Positions 42,908-51,014 of a stretch of DNA of 64,000 nucleotides are shown piece after piece; position 1 is the first letter of the stretch, and every line of letters begins with the position of its first letter. The position numbers were made by a program, and so were the translations under genes. The DNA comes from DTU089 sp045588735 (lineage in GTDB: Bacteria; Bacillota; Clostridia; Oscillospirales; Acutalibacteraceae): NCBI GenBank assembly GCA_045588735.1, contig JAZNET010000059.1:39607-103606 (forward strand), read 5' to 3'. A model generated the notes under the pieces. That model was not told where the DNA came from and searched no databases. It saw only the letters and a list, made by a program, of their open reading frames with translations.

Positions 42908-42936
42908 AGTATATATTTATAAATGCAAAAAGTCAA
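42908..42936 (-). promoter_or_regulatory. Promoter for the alaS T-box leader
   Basis: On the minus strand, TTGACT (42931-42936) and TATACT (42908-42913) are 17 bases apart. Confidence 0.75.
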
Positions 42937-43020
42937 GTGAATTTAGTCTGTAAACGCAATTATGGTAAAATATTCATAAAAGGAAGTCCTTTAAACTTGC
43001 ATTTATTGTCAAATTGGGGG

Positions 43021-43049
43021 TTGACTTATCGGCGGAAAGTTGTTATAAT
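43021..43049 (+). promoter_or_regulatory. Promoter for rpsF-ssb-rpsR
   Basis: TTGACT (43021-43026) and a perfect TATAAT (43044-43049) are 17 bases apart, as in a strong housekeeping promoter. Confidence 0.8.
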
Positions 43050-43054
43050 CTTTG

Positions 43055-43129
43055 TCGCTACAGAGTAACTGTGGCAATCCTTACCCTCAAATATGCTGGG
43101 GGTCAGAAGTCCAGAAGGAGGTGCAAACG
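43055..43129 (+). promoter_or_regulatory. rpsF leader, candidate S6:S18 autoregulatory site
   Basis: The 75-base leader contains a small hairpin (CTACAG with CTGTGG near 43058-43075) and a second imperfect one (ACCCTC with GGGGGT near 43083-43104) just before AGAAGGAGG. The rpsF-rpsR transcript carries an S6:S18-binding leader in many bacteria, so this is the expected place, but I could not match its conserved core by eye. Confidence 0.4.
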
Positions 43130-43408
43130 ATGGTAAAATACGAAACAATCATTGTCTATTCTTTAAAGAATGGTGAAGAAGCTGCAAAAGAAATTGCAGA
43201 AAAATTCAAAGCTATGATTGAAGGCGCTGGTACTATTGAGAGCATTGATGAATGGGGCAAGAGAAGACTTGCTTACCCAATCAATGACGAAAATGATGGT
43301 TACTACGTTCTTTACAACTATGATTGCGAGCCTGAATTCCCTGCAGAGCTTGACCGTGTTGTTAGAATTACAGACGGCGTTCTTCGTTCACTTATTATTA
43401 AGAAATAA
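43130..43408 (+). CDS. rpsF: 30S ribosomal protein S6
   Basis: The 92-residue protein binds S18 and the central domain of 16S rRNA. It starts KYETIIVYS, with the IDEWGKRRLAYPIND and GYYVLYNYDC segments of S6. ATG 43130 has AGAAGGAGG; an upstream in-frame ATG at 43052 would be inside the leader and is rejected. ssb and rpsR follow in the usual order. Confidence 0.96.
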   Translation: MVKYETIIVYSLKNGEEAAKEIAEKFKAMIEGAGTIESIDEWGKRRLAYPINDENDGYYVLYNYDCEPEFPAELDRVVRITDGVLRSLIIKK

Positions 43409-43432
43409 TCTAATTTTATTTAAGGAGAAAGT

Positions 43433-43468
43433 ATGGTTTTTTGCCATATAGCGAGAAAATATGCTTAA
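43433..43468 (+). other. Possible 11-codon open frame overlapping the ssb start
   Basis: ATG 43433 follows a strong AAGGAG (43422-43427) and opens an 11-residue frame (MVFCHIARKYA) that ends at 43466-43468, eight bases inside ssb. The ssb start itself has only a weak site (GAGAAAA). Re-initiation from this short frame could set ssb translation. This is inference from position only. Confidence 0.35.
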
Positions 43469-43886
43469 CTGTGCAGTATTAATGGGCAGACTTACAGCTG
43501 ACCCGGAGGTTCGCCAAACACCAACAGGCGTTTCAGTTTGCAGATTTACAGTTGCGGTTGAACGCTCTTACGTAAAACAAGGCGAGCAAAGACAAGCAGA
43601 TTTTATTGACGTTCTTGCTTGGCGTCAAACAGCTGAGTTCATTGGTAAATATTTCCAAAAGGGCTCAATGATTGCAATTCAAGGCTCAATTCAAACAGGC
43701 TCTTATGAGAAAGACGGAATTAAAAGAAAAACGTTTGAGGTTGTTGCGGATAACGTAAGCTTCTGCGGCTCAAAGAGCGAAAGCGGCAGCACAGCACCAA
43801 GAGCAAACGACGCTGCTCCTGCTTTTTCTAATGGTGATATTGACGATTTTTCAGCATCTGCTGATGATGACGAATTACCATTCTGA
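43461..43886 (+). CDS. ssb: Single-stranded DNA-binding protein
   Basis: The 141-residue protein coats single-stranded DNA. It has the OB-fold opening LNCAVLMGRLTADPEVR, the KGSMIAIQGSIQTGSY segment, a short disordered linker, and the acidic tip DDDELPF that recruits partner proteins. ATG 43461 is chosen by the family start (MLN..VLMGRL). It lies between rpsF and rpsR, as in most Firmicutes. Confidence 0.96.
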   Translation: MLNCAVLMGRLTADPEVRQTPTGVSVCRFTVAVERSYVKQGEQRQADFIDVLAWRQTAEFIGKYFQKGSMIAIQGSIQTGSYEKDGIKRKTFEVVADNVSFCGSKSESGSTAPRANDAAPAFSNGDIDDFSASADDDELPF

Positions 43887-43943
43887 TTTAATTTGAATTA
43901 ACGCGCTCAGGCGCTATCTATTACTATTAAGGAGGAAACTAAA

Positions 43944-44198
43944 ATGGCATACGATAAAGCTGAAAGAGGCTCAGGCCGTCCTAACAAAAAGGGCAGAAAG
44001 AAAGTTTGCGCATTCTGTGTTGAAAAAGTTGACACAATCGATTACAAAGATGCAGCAAAGCTTCGTCGTTATACATCTGACAGAGCAAAGATTCTCCCTC
44101 GCCGTGTAACAGGCACATGTGCTTACCACCAGAGAGAGCTCACAACTGCAATTAAGAGAGCAAGACACATTGCTCTTCTTCCATACACAGCAGACTAA
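43944..44198 (+). CDS. rpsR: 30S ribosomal protein S18, zinc-binding form
   Basis: The 84-residue protein partners S6. It has KKVCAFC and a later TCAYHQREL, giving the Cys set of the zinc-binding form, and the RRYTSDRAKILPRR core. It has an AAGGAGG site. A strong terminator follows. Confidence 0.96.
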   Translation: MAYDKAERGSGRPNKKGRKKVCAFCVEKVDTIDYKDAAKLRRYTSDRAKILPRRVTGTCAYHQRELTTAIKRARHIALLPYTAD

Positions 44199-44221
44199 TA
44201 GTCAGAGCAATTTAAAACAAC

Positions 44222-44252
44222 AAAACCTGCATTTACAGAATGCAGGTTTTTT
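44222..44252 (+). terminator. Terminator after rpsR
   Basis: A 12-bp perfect stem (44222-44233 with 44239-44250) with a 5-base loop is followed by T's. Confidence 0.9.
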
Positions 44253-44283
44253 ATTTTTTTAATTATTATTTTCCTTATTCGAC

Positions 44284-44312
44284 TTGAAATAACAATGCTT
44301 ATGTGGTAGTAT
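44284..44312 (+). promoter_or_regulatory. Promoter for the small membrane protein gene
   Basis: TTGAAA (44284-44289) and TAGTAT (44307-44312) are 17 bases apart. Confidence 0.4.
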
Positions 44313-44343
44313 ATCGTAACTAAAAGAAATGGGTGGAAAAATC

Positions 44344-44856
44344 TTGAAAAAAAAGTGTGCTTTAAATATAACGGCAATTGCTTTTGTTTTAGGCGTGCAT
44401 GCGTTGCTGTGCTTTATATATAACAAAATATATTTTTCTGACGGTGCCTACCTTTGGGGCGATTTAGAGGGCGTGCTCAAAATAGTGGTTATGGTGCTTA
44501 TGTTTTTGGTGTCACCTGTGTGCTACTATATTTCCGGCAGAATTTTTACACGCTTTGCCAATAGGAAAATTTATATAATAACGCTCTGGGTTATATTTGC
44601 ATTGCTTTCCGTGTTGGGTGTGGTAGCTATTTTTAAGCCTGAATTCCAGTATTTTTATCAGATTGTAAATTCACCGTCTTATATGTACTACCTTTTGTTT
44701 AAGGATAGCGCTCTGTACATTGCCGTACCTGCAATGGTCATTACAGGTCTTTTTCCGGCTATGTTTTCAAGAAACGGCTACGTAAGAAAGAAAAGACAAA
44801 AGAATGAAATTACAATGGAAGAATTAAACGAAAAATTAGAAGAAGGAAATAAATAA
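44344..44856 (+). CDS. Small membrane protein of unknown function
   Basis: This protein of about 170 residues has four predicted membrane helices and a charged C-terminal tail (TMEELNEKLEEGNK). No known family motif was noticed. TTG 44344 lies eight bases after GGTGG; the ATG at 44329 has no site in front of it, so TTG is preferred. It is monocistronic, between a promoter and a terminator. Confidence 0.55.
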   Translation: MKKKCALNITAIAFVLGVHALLCFIYNKIYFSDGAYLWGDLEGVLKIVVMVLMFLVSPVCYYISGRIFTRFANRKIYIITLWVIFALLSVLGVVAIFKPEFQYFYQIVNSPSYMYYLLFKDSALYIAVPAMVITGLFPAMFSRNGYVRKKRQKNEITMEELNEKLEEGNK

Positions 44857-44893
44857 AAAGAAGTAAGGTTACGCCTTACTTCTTTCTTTTTTT
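44857..44893. terminator. Bidirectional terminator
   Basis: A 12-bp perfect stem (44857-44868 with 44874-44885) with a 5-base loop and T-rich flank separates two converging membrane protein genes. Confidence 0.88.
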
Positions 44894-45585
44894 AAGCTTT
44901 TATTTGTTATAAAATTAAGAACAAAATTGAGAGTGAATAACACAATGCCGACAATTATTCCAAAATGCACGCTGCCCGAAAAAAGCTCTGTGCCTAAGGA
45001 ATTAAAATTACTTAACGCTATGCTGTAAAGAATAGGGGCGATAATAAAGCACAGCGCAGAGCCTGCACAAAGAATACAGTTAATTGTTGCCTTGAGTGAC
45101 GGTGCAGAAATTAAAATGAAAACAAAATTCAAAACACCGAAAACAACTGCTAAATAAAGCAAGAGCAACGAGGTGAAAATCATAGCAAAGCTTATACCGA
45201 ATACGTCTAACTTAACTAAACTTAAAAGTGAACCCCACTTAATGTTGAGAAGACTGTTAAGTGTAAAATCCAACAATGTAATTTTACTCGTTTCGTTGCT
45301 TAAAAACGGCAGGTTGAATATGTAAGAGGCAACAGGTAAAATAAGTACTACCAACGGAACAAACGTGAAAATAAATCTTATTATCCGTAATTTGTTTCCG
45401 AAAAGGGAACTTTTAAAGTTACCTGTAAAAACTCTGAATTTTGACCAAGCTGCCTCTGCCTTTTTTGCATCTGCTTCAAGCATATTTTCCCAGTCATAGT
45501 TTGGTATGTTTACGCCGCAAAAAGGACATTCAGCCTTTATGTGCCAAAAATTCAAGTGCTTATAACAGTGGGGACAATTAGCCAT
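44869..45585 (-). CDS. Zinc-ribbon membrane protein of unknown function
   Basis: The 238-residue protein begins with a zinc ribbon (CPHC, then CPFC, residues 4-23) and has four membrane helices from about residue 65 on. It is a different family from the zinc-ribbon protein at 13 kb, but of the same general build. No catalytic motif was seen. Homoserine dehydrogenase lies upstream on the same strand, 21 bases away. Confidence 0.65.
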   Translation of the reverse strand: MANCPHCYKHLNFWHIKAECPFCGVNIPNYDWENMLEADAKKAEAAWSKFRVFTGNFKSSLFGNKLRIIRFIFTFVPLVVLILPVASYIFNLPFLSNETSKITLLDFTLNSLLNIKWGSLLSLVKLDVFGISFAMIFTSLLLLYLAVVFGVLNFVFILISAPSLKATINCILCAGSALCFIIAPILYSIALSNFNSLGTELFSGSVHFGIIVGIVLFTLNFVLNFITNKSLKKERSKA

Positions 45586-45606
45586 AATGACACCTCTGTA
45601 GTAATA

Positions 45607-46842
45607 TCAATAATCTAAAACCCTGAGTACGTTTTTAATTTCAAGACCGAGGGCTGCAATTTTCTCTCTTGCTGCCTTTTCGTTCATTAAAGGTGTAACA
45701 AAAGCAATTTCATTTTTGCTTTCACCGTCGTAGCTTAAAAGCTGTGCGCCGTCAAATGCAGCCTCAATTGCGGCAGCGGCAGCATCATAAGCAGAAACTG
45801 CAGCTCTCACGTAAAGTGAGGAGCTTTGCTCTAAAGGATTCACAACGTAATCCTTTTCGTATGCCTCCCAGCCGATAAGCTTTCTTCTCTCAGTGTGCTT
45901 TGCACAGTCAATAACATCTGCAACAACGGCACTTGCGGTAGGGAATTTACCTGCGCCTCTGCCGTAAAATACAACGTCGCCAACAGCATCACCTCTTACA
46001 AGTATTGCATTGAAAACGTCTGTTACAGAAGCTAACTGACATCCATTCTTTATAAGGGAAGGGCCAACCGTTGCAGAAATTTTGTTTGAATCCTGCTTTT
46101 TTGCGCGGCCAATAAGCTTTATTACGCCGCCCCAAGCCTTTGCAAATTCTACGTCTTCTTTAGCTATAGTTGTAATACCCTCTGTTTCAACCTCGTCAGG
46201 GAAAACATGTTTGCCAAAGCAAAGTGAAGCGAGTATACAAATTTTTCTTGCAGCATCATGACCTAAAATATCTGCAGAAGGGTCTCTTTCAGCGTAACCG
46301 TTTGCCTGAGCTAACTTAAGCGCTTCTTGGAATTCCATACCCTCGTCAATCATCATTGTAAGAATAAAGTTTGTTGTGCCGTTAAGAATACCTGCAACCT
46401 CAGAGAATTCATTTGCAGAAAGGCATTGGTTAATTGGTCTTATAACCGGAATACCGCCGCCAACGCTAGCCTCAAACAAGAAGTTAACGTTATTCTTTTT
46501 TGCTAATTCCAAAAGCTCGTAGCCCTTTGCAGCAACAAGCTCCTTGTTGGAGGTAACTACGCTTTTACCCGCTTCAAGACATTTTGAAACGAAATCGAAG
46601 GCAGGGTTTAAGCCGCCCATAGTTTCAACAACTATATCTACGTCCTTATCGTTTAAAATATCGTTAAAATCCTTTGTAAAAAGCTGTGATAACTGATGTG
46701 TTGAAAAATCACGGATATCAAGAATATGTTTAACGTCAAGCGTTTTTTGACCGCATCTTTCTTCAATGGTTTTTTTGTTTTTCAGGATTAATTCGACAAC
46801 ACCTGAGCCAACTGTGCCGAAACCCATAACAGCAACCTGCAT
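45607..46842 (-). CDS. hom: Homoserine dehydrogenase
   Basis: The 411-residue enzyme reduces aspartate semialdehyde to homoserine for threonine and methionine synthesis. It has the NAD(P) motif VMGFGTVGSGV, the substrate segments NGTTNFILTMM and AERDPSADILGHDAARK, and a C-terminal ACT-like regulatory domain. ATG 46842 has AGGGGTG. It is not next to thrB or thrC here. The downstream zinc-ribbon gene may be cotranscribed. Confidence 0.95.
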   Translation of the reverse strand: MQVAVMGFGTVGSGVVELILKNKKTIEERCGQKTLDVKHILDIRDFSTHQLSQLFTKDFNDILNDKDVDIVVETMGGLNPAFDFVSKCLEAGKSVVTSNKELVAAKGYELLELAKKNNVNFLFEASVGGGIPVIRPINQCLSANEFSEVAGILNGTTNFILTMMIDEGMEFQEALKLAQANGYAERDPSADILGHDAARKICILASLCFGKHVFPDEVETEGITTIAKEDVEFAKAWGGVIKLIGRAKKQDSNKISATVGPSLIKNGCQLASVTDVFNAILVRGDAVGDVVFYGRGAGKFPTASAVVADVIDCAKHTERRKLIGWEAYEKDYVVNPLEQSSSLYVRAAVSAYDAAAAAIEAAFDGAQLLSYDGESKNEIAFVTPLMNEKAAREKIAALGLEIKNVLRVLDY

Positions 46843-47049
46843 TTTTTACACCCCTAAATTTACTTGAAATTACATTTATATAACATTTTACCATAAGTTA
46901 AATGGAGAATAAAGAGTTTTTTACAATTTTTTTTAAAAAAGTTTAATATTGTTAAAATTTTATGTCAAATATGTAATTTCCATTGTATTCTTATGAAAAA
47001 AGGTATAATATATAAGAGTAAGTTTCTAATAGTTTTTTGGAGGAGAAAA

Positions 47050-48222
47050 ATGGATAACGTAATAGAAAAAAGACGGGCGTTTATAATTAACTTTGTATAT
47101 GCTGTAATTTGCGTTGGCTTGTTTTTCGTTTTTATGAAATTCTGCCTTGGTACGCTGGCGCCGTTTATAATTGCATTTATTCTTGCGTTTGTGTTACAGC
47201 GACCAATTAAATTTTTACAGAAAAAACTTCATCTTAAATCACACGGCATCATATCATTTTTGTTGGTGCTGCTTGTGGTGCTGCTTGTAGCGGCTGTGTT
47301 GTCTGTTGCAATCTTTATTATTTTTAACGAGCTTAAGGATTTTGCTGATTACTTAACAAGTCAGTTTTCTTCTGTTGATGAAATAATTGAAACACTCAAA
47401 ACATATGTTATGAGTGTTGTTGTCCGCTTGCCGGAGGGTATAAGGGGTACTGTAAGTGGTTACGTAACAAATGCGTTCAACTCTTTCGGTAACGGACAAA
47501 CCAATCTCGATTTATCTATGCTTTCTGCACCATTAAGCGGTGCGTGGAGCGTTGTTAAAAGCTTGCCGTCTGTAATACTTGCTTGCGTTGTTGCGGTTGT
47601 ATCTTGCTTTTTCGTTGCAGCAGATTACGACAAAATAAAGGAGCTGTTTTTGGGCTTCTTCAAAAAAGAAAAAAGAGATTATATTGTTAAAACCAAAAGA
47701 ACTGCAACAAAAGCTATTGCCAAGCTTTTGAAGGCTTATGTTTCAATTATGGCAATAACCTTTGCAGAAATGTTCTTAGGTCTTTTCCTGCTTAAGCTTA
47801 TAGGCGTTTACGACGGCAGCTATATAGCGATTATTTCTTTTGTTACCTGTATTATAGATATTATTCCTGTGCTCGGAACAGGTACCGTGCTTATTCCATG
47901 GGCTGTTTACAACCTTATCTTCGGTAATTTCGGAATGGGTATAGGTCTTATTGTGATTTATGCTGTTATTACAGTAATAAGGCAAATTGTGGAGCCTAAG
48001 CTCGTAGCAAATCAAGCAGGGCTGCCTGCGATAATTACCATCATGGCAATGTTCCTGGGCGTTCGCATATTCGGTGCTTTTGGAATTATAATTCTTCCGT
48101 TTACAGTAATCATTTTAAAATTGCTTTATGACGAGGGCATATTTTCTTCAACTCAGAAGGTGAGTAACGCATCTGTAAAGGAAGGTACAAAAAAATCTTC
48201 TAAGGGGAAGAAAAATGATTGA
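47050..48222 (+). CDS. AI-2E/PerM-family membrane transporter
   Basis: The 390-residue protein has about eight membrane helices, and its C-terminal half carries the family pattern IPVLGTGTVLIPWAVY and EPKLVANQAGLPAI. The family includes YtvI, YdbI and AI-2 exporters, with sodium-coupled transport proposed for some. The ligand is not known. ATG 47050 follows TGGAGGAG. The PHP phosphatase gene begins eight bases inside its end. Confidence 0.85.
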   Translation: MDNVIEKRRAFIINFVYAVICVGLFFVFMKFCLGTLAPFIIAFILAFVLQRPIKFLQKKLHLKSHGIISFLLVLLVVLLVAAVLSVAIFIIFNELKDFADYLTSQFSSVDEIIETLKTYVMSVVVRLPEGIRGTVSGYVTNAFNSFGNGQTNLDLSMLSAPLSGAWSVVKSLPSVILACVVAVVSCFFVAADYDKIKELFLGFFKKEKRDYIVKTKRTATKAIAKLLKAYVSIMAITFAEMFLGLFLLKLIGVYDGSYIAIISFVTCIIDIIPVLGTGTVLIPWAVYNLIFGNFGMGIGLIVIYAVITVIRQIVEPKLVANQAGLPAIITIMAMFLGVRIFGAFGIIILPFTVIILKLLYDEGIFSSTQKVSNASVKEGTKKSSKGKKND

Positions 48223-48982
48223 TTACGGCTACAGCGATATTCATTCGCACGTTTTGTGGGGTGTAGATGACGGCGCTGAGGATATGGAAACCTCAATTGA
48301 ATTGTGCAAATTGGCACATGAGACGGGTACCGATTTTCTTTTTCTAACACCTCACATAATAAATTGGTCAGATGCAAGCTTGCTTTATGACCTTCGTGAA
48401 GCAAAAACAGAGTATCTTCAAAACGTGCTTTATGATGAGGGTGTTGAACTCAAATTATACAAGGGTTTCGAAATACTTTGTGATGACGACATTTTTGACG
48501 TGAAATTTTTTGAGCCGTATACACTCAACAAATCGCGATATATTCTTATTGAGTTCGATTTCCGTTTTACTACGGAGGAGGACGTGGACGCCTGGTGCGA
48601 TTACCTTATTTCGTGTGGACTTGTTCCGATAATTGCGCATCCCGAAAGATATGAGTTTGTAAAAAAAGACGTTTCCGTAATAGAACGACTTAGTGAAAAA
48701 GGGTGTCTTTTTCAACTGAACAGCGGCTCTGTGCTGGGTGTGTTTGGAGAGTATGAGGCGAGCGTGGCGCTAAAAATGCTTTTGTGCGGCTATGCCGATT
48801 TTTTAGGTTCCGATGCGCACGATTTAAGATGGCGTAATACAGATATGTATGTGTTTCTCAGAGATTATCCCGAGGCTGTGTCAGATGAGGTCCTGGAAAA
48901 AATCTTGTTCGAGAATCCGCAAAGGGTTGTAAACAATGAGCCTATAAAGCCCAAGAGGCTGAAATCCTTATTGGATTTGTAA
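48215..48982 (+). CDS. CpsB/YwqE-type PHP protein tyrosine phosphatase
   Basis: The 255-residue protein starts YSDIHSHVLWGVDDGAED, the metal-binding opening of CpsB and YwqE. It also has LTPHII, IAHPERYEFV and LGSDAHDLRWR. These enzymes remove phosphate from tyrosines of capsule- or exopolysaccharide-controlling kinases. No such kinase or capsule cluster adjoins it, so its target here is unknown. It overlaps the transporter gene and has an AGGGGAAG site. Confidence 0.88.
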   Translation: MIDYGYSDIHSHVLWGVDDGAEDMETSIELCKLAHETGTDFLFLTPHIINWSDASLLYDLREAKTEYLQNVLYDEGVELKLYKGFEILCDDDIFDVKFFEPYTLNKSRYILIEFDFRFTTEEDVDAWCDYLISCGLVPIIAHPERYEFVKKDVSVIERLSEKGCLFQLNSGSVLGVFGEYEASVALKMLLCGYADFLGSDAHDLRWRNTDMYVFLRDYPEAVSDEVLEKILFENPQRVVNNEPIKPKRLKSLLDL

Positions 48983-49122
48983 AACAGTGCCATCAGGCAA
49001 AACAATATTGTGAAAAAGTTTAAAAAAAATTTAAAAATAATCGTTTTATTTCTTTTTTGGAAAAATAAATTCAAAACTATGTGATATTATATCTACGAAC
49101 AAAGAATAAGGAGGAAATATTT

Positions 49123-49347
49123 ATGGGTGATATGTTAGTTTCTTTGTGGTCAATTATGGCAAACTTCGGTTTCGATACAGGCGACCTTGCAAATAAAATC
49201 GGTAACATTATTGCAAAGGACCAGGATGGTGATTACACAGGTGTTCTTGCACCAATTGCTGAAGTTCCACTTGTTGGTACAATTATTGGTCTCTTCGCAG
49301 ATATCGGTAGTTCAGCAGGTCAAGCAACACCTACAACTATTTCTTAA
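49123..49347 (+). CDS. Small unknown protein with highly-expressed codon usage
   Basis: The 74-residue protein has no recognised family. It is acidic, with a hydrophobic centre (VLAPIAEVPLVGTIIGLFADI) and an N-terminal helix (MLVSLWSIMANFG). There is no cleavable signal peptide, although the central stretch could lie in a membrane. It uses the codons of the ribosomal protein genes (ATC, CTT, GGT, GCA, CCA), unlike ordinary genes around it, and has a perfect AAGGAGG with good spacing and its own terminator. ATG 49123 is chosen over an upstream in-frame GTG without a site. A bacteriocin-like or structural role is possible, without evidence. Confidence 0.65.
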   Translation: MGDMLVSLWSIMANFGFDTGDLANKIGNIIAKDQDGDYTGVLAPIAEVPLVGTIIGLFADIGSSAGQATPTTIS

Positions 49348-49371
49348 TGCGGAAAAGAATTTAGTTAGTTT

Positions 49372-49407
49372 AGAGAGTGTGGGTTACTGCACTCTCTTTG
49401 TGTTTTT
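49372..49407 (+). terminator. Terminator after the 74-residue gene
   Basis: An 8-bp stem (49372-49379 with 49390-49397) and 10-base loop are followed by a T-rich stretch. Confidence 0.75.
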
Positions 49408-49431
49408 ATCCTGTTTTAGCTTGAGTGTGGG

Positions 49432-49459
49432 TTGATTTATATGTTATATATATTATAGT
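49432..49459 (+). promoter_or_regulatory. Promoter for the 220-residue anchored protein
   Basis: TTGATT (49432-49437) and TATAGT (49454-49459) are 16 bases apart, within a TA-rich region. Confidence 0.4.
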
Positions 49460-49503
49460 ATTATATTACATTATAATATATAGCGTCAGAAAGAGGTTTT
49501 TTT

Positions 49504-50166
49504 GTGAGTAAGAAAAATAATAAGCTTGACAGTAAAAGCAAACAGCTTATAATTGCTATATTTGTCGTTTTAATTCTTTTAACCTTTTCGGCAGTTATGT
49601 TAATTGCAGCATTTAATTATAGCGAGTCAAATAACGAGGTGCCCACGACAACCGTGCCTTCAACAAACATGAATTTACCGGAAAGCACCACCGCACCTTC
49701 AGGCGGAGCGGTTACTGGAAGTAACGCTACCAACGCTACCCCTTCGCAGGCGGTAAGTCAAACACAGCAGCAACAAGAGGTAATCTCAGTTGAGGGGCTT
49801 GAGGAATTTACAAAAACAGGTGACAACCATATTTCAGATTCCCCGGACAATGAGTTTATAAAGCTCATTGTTGAAAAAAGAAAGATTGACCCTGAGTTGC
49901 TCGTTGCAATATACGCTGTGCCGGATTTAGGTAACAACTTTGTTTTAGAGTTTGATGATAAGCGTGATGAAAACGGTGAAATTATAAAAAGTCCAAAAAC
50001 CTTAAAACGAATCTATCACATAAATAAGGAGCGTAATATTACGGTTGCAACAGGTAAACCAACAGGTAACGAGGGTGTTGATTATGGTACAAGCCTTATG
50101 ACTTATTATCTTGTAACCGATGTCGTAATGCCTGAATTCCCGGAATATTTTAGCGACATTGAATAA
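49504..50166 (+). CDS. Membrane-anchored protein with Thr/Ser/Gln linker, unknown function
   Basis: The 220-residue protein has a basic N-terminus, one membrane helix (LIIAIFVVLILLTFSAVMLIAAF, about residues 17-38), a low-complexity Thr/Ser/Pro/Gln linker to about residue 95, and a C-terminal domain of about 120 residues with DPELLVAIYAVPDLGNNFVLEFDDKR. No family was recognised. The start is GTG 49504 behind AAAGAGG. It is the last gene before the ribosomal protein operon and ends without a clear terminator, so part of its transcript may run into the S10 leader. Confidence 0.65.
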   Translation: MSKKNNKLDSKSKQLIIAIFVVLILLTFSAVMLIAAFNYSESNNEVPTTTVPSTNMNLPESTTAPSGGAVTGSNATNATPSQAVSQTQQQQEVISVEGLEEFTKTGDNHISDSPDNEFIKLIVEKRKIDPELLVAIYAVPDLGNNFVLEFDDKRDENGEIIKSPKTLKRIYHINKERNITVATGKPTGNEGVDYGTSLMTYYLVTDVVMPEFPEYFSDIE

Positions 50167-50270
50167 ATTGTTGTAATTCGAGAAAAAACACAATATTTAG
50201 TGTAAAAAAACCGCTATGCAACATTCACAAAAAAATATTTAAAAATTCTTAAAAAATGCTAAAAAAACTA

Positions 50271-50299
50271 TTGCAATTTTAAAAGTAATGTGGTATCAT
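50271..50299 (+). promoter_or_regulatory. Promoter of the S10 ribosomal protein operon
   Basis: TTGCAA (50271-50276) and TATCAT (50294-50299) are 17 bases apart, at the start of the structured leader. Between 50167 and 50270 the sequence is only AT-rich, with no further feature. Confidence 0.65.
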
Positions 50300-50304
50300 A
50301 CTAG

Positions 50305-50603
50305 GGCACGCGAAAGAGCGTGTCCTATTTTCATGCTCTTTTTTGCGTAAATGATATGCGTTGATGCGGGAGGTGGCTGCCTTTAAGGTAGGGAATTTCC
50401 GCGGAGTATGTCCGATTTTAAACCGGGCGATTAAAAATACTATGCAAGCCGTTTTGCCTAACTTAACTGAGGCTTTCGGCGTTGTGTAGAGCGTAAGTTT
50501 TTCCCGGAAGTTTATTCCGTTTTTTTAACGGAGTGAGCGAACACCCCGGGCGAGTTGTTAAAAATTTACGAAGCCCGCCAAAATTTATAGGAGGCGTTTA
50601 GAA
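50305..50603 (+). ncRNA. Structured leader of the S10 operon
   Basis: About 300 bases separate the promoter from rpsJ and fold into several hairpins. The first has TAGGGCACGC (50302-50311) opposite GCGTGTCCTA. A second is CTGCCTT with AAGGTAG near 50379-50393. A third nests GCCG (50448-50451) with CGGC (50477-50480) around GCCT/AGGC. A fourth nests CCCGG (50503-50507) with CCGGG (about 50546-50550) around CCGT/ACGG. It is much more GC-rich than its surroundings. Such leaders in other bacteria bind L4 to hold back S10 transcription or translation. I could not match it to a named motif. Confidence 0.6.
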
Positions 50604-50915
50604 ATGGCAGTTAAGGAAAAAATCAGAATCAGACTCAAGGGTTACGACCACAACGTTGTTGACAAGGCAGCAGAAAAGATTGTTGAAACAGCAAAGCGCA
50701 CAGGCGCACAGGTTTCAGGTCCTATTCCGCTCCCAACTGAGAAGGAAGTTGTTACAATTCTCAGAGCTGTTCACAAGTACAAAGATTCTCGTGAGCAATT
50801 CGAACAACGTACTCATAAGAGACTCATTGACATTCTCAGACCTTCAAACAAAACTGTTGAAGCTCTCACAAGTCTTGATCTCCCAGCTGGTGTTGATTTT
50901 GAAATCAAGCTTTAA
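50604..50915 (+). CDS. rpsJ: 30S ribosomal protein S10
   Basis: The 103-residue protein is a 30S head protein, also NusE in antitermination. It has KIRIRLKGYDHNVVDKAA and the THKRLIDILRPS loop. It has a TAGGAGG site and opens the S10 operon. Two small hairpins lie in the 99 bases before rplC. Confidence 0.97.
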   Translation: MAVKEKIRIRLKGYDHNVVDKAAEKIVETAKRTGAQVSGPIPLPTEKEVVTILRAVHKYKDSREQFEQRTHKRLIDILRPSNKTVEALTSLDLPAGVDFEIKL

Positions 50916-51014
50916 TCCGATAAAAGCTTGGTTTTGAATATACCTATTATATATAGGTGTTTCAGGTCATGTTGGGGTGAGCCCAACCAATAATCTGATA
51001 GGAGGAAAAAAATT

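Noticed and set aside
46983..47009. Promoter before the AI-2E-family gene
   Set aside because: TTGTAT and TATAAT are only 15 bases apart, so I did not list it as a supported promoter.
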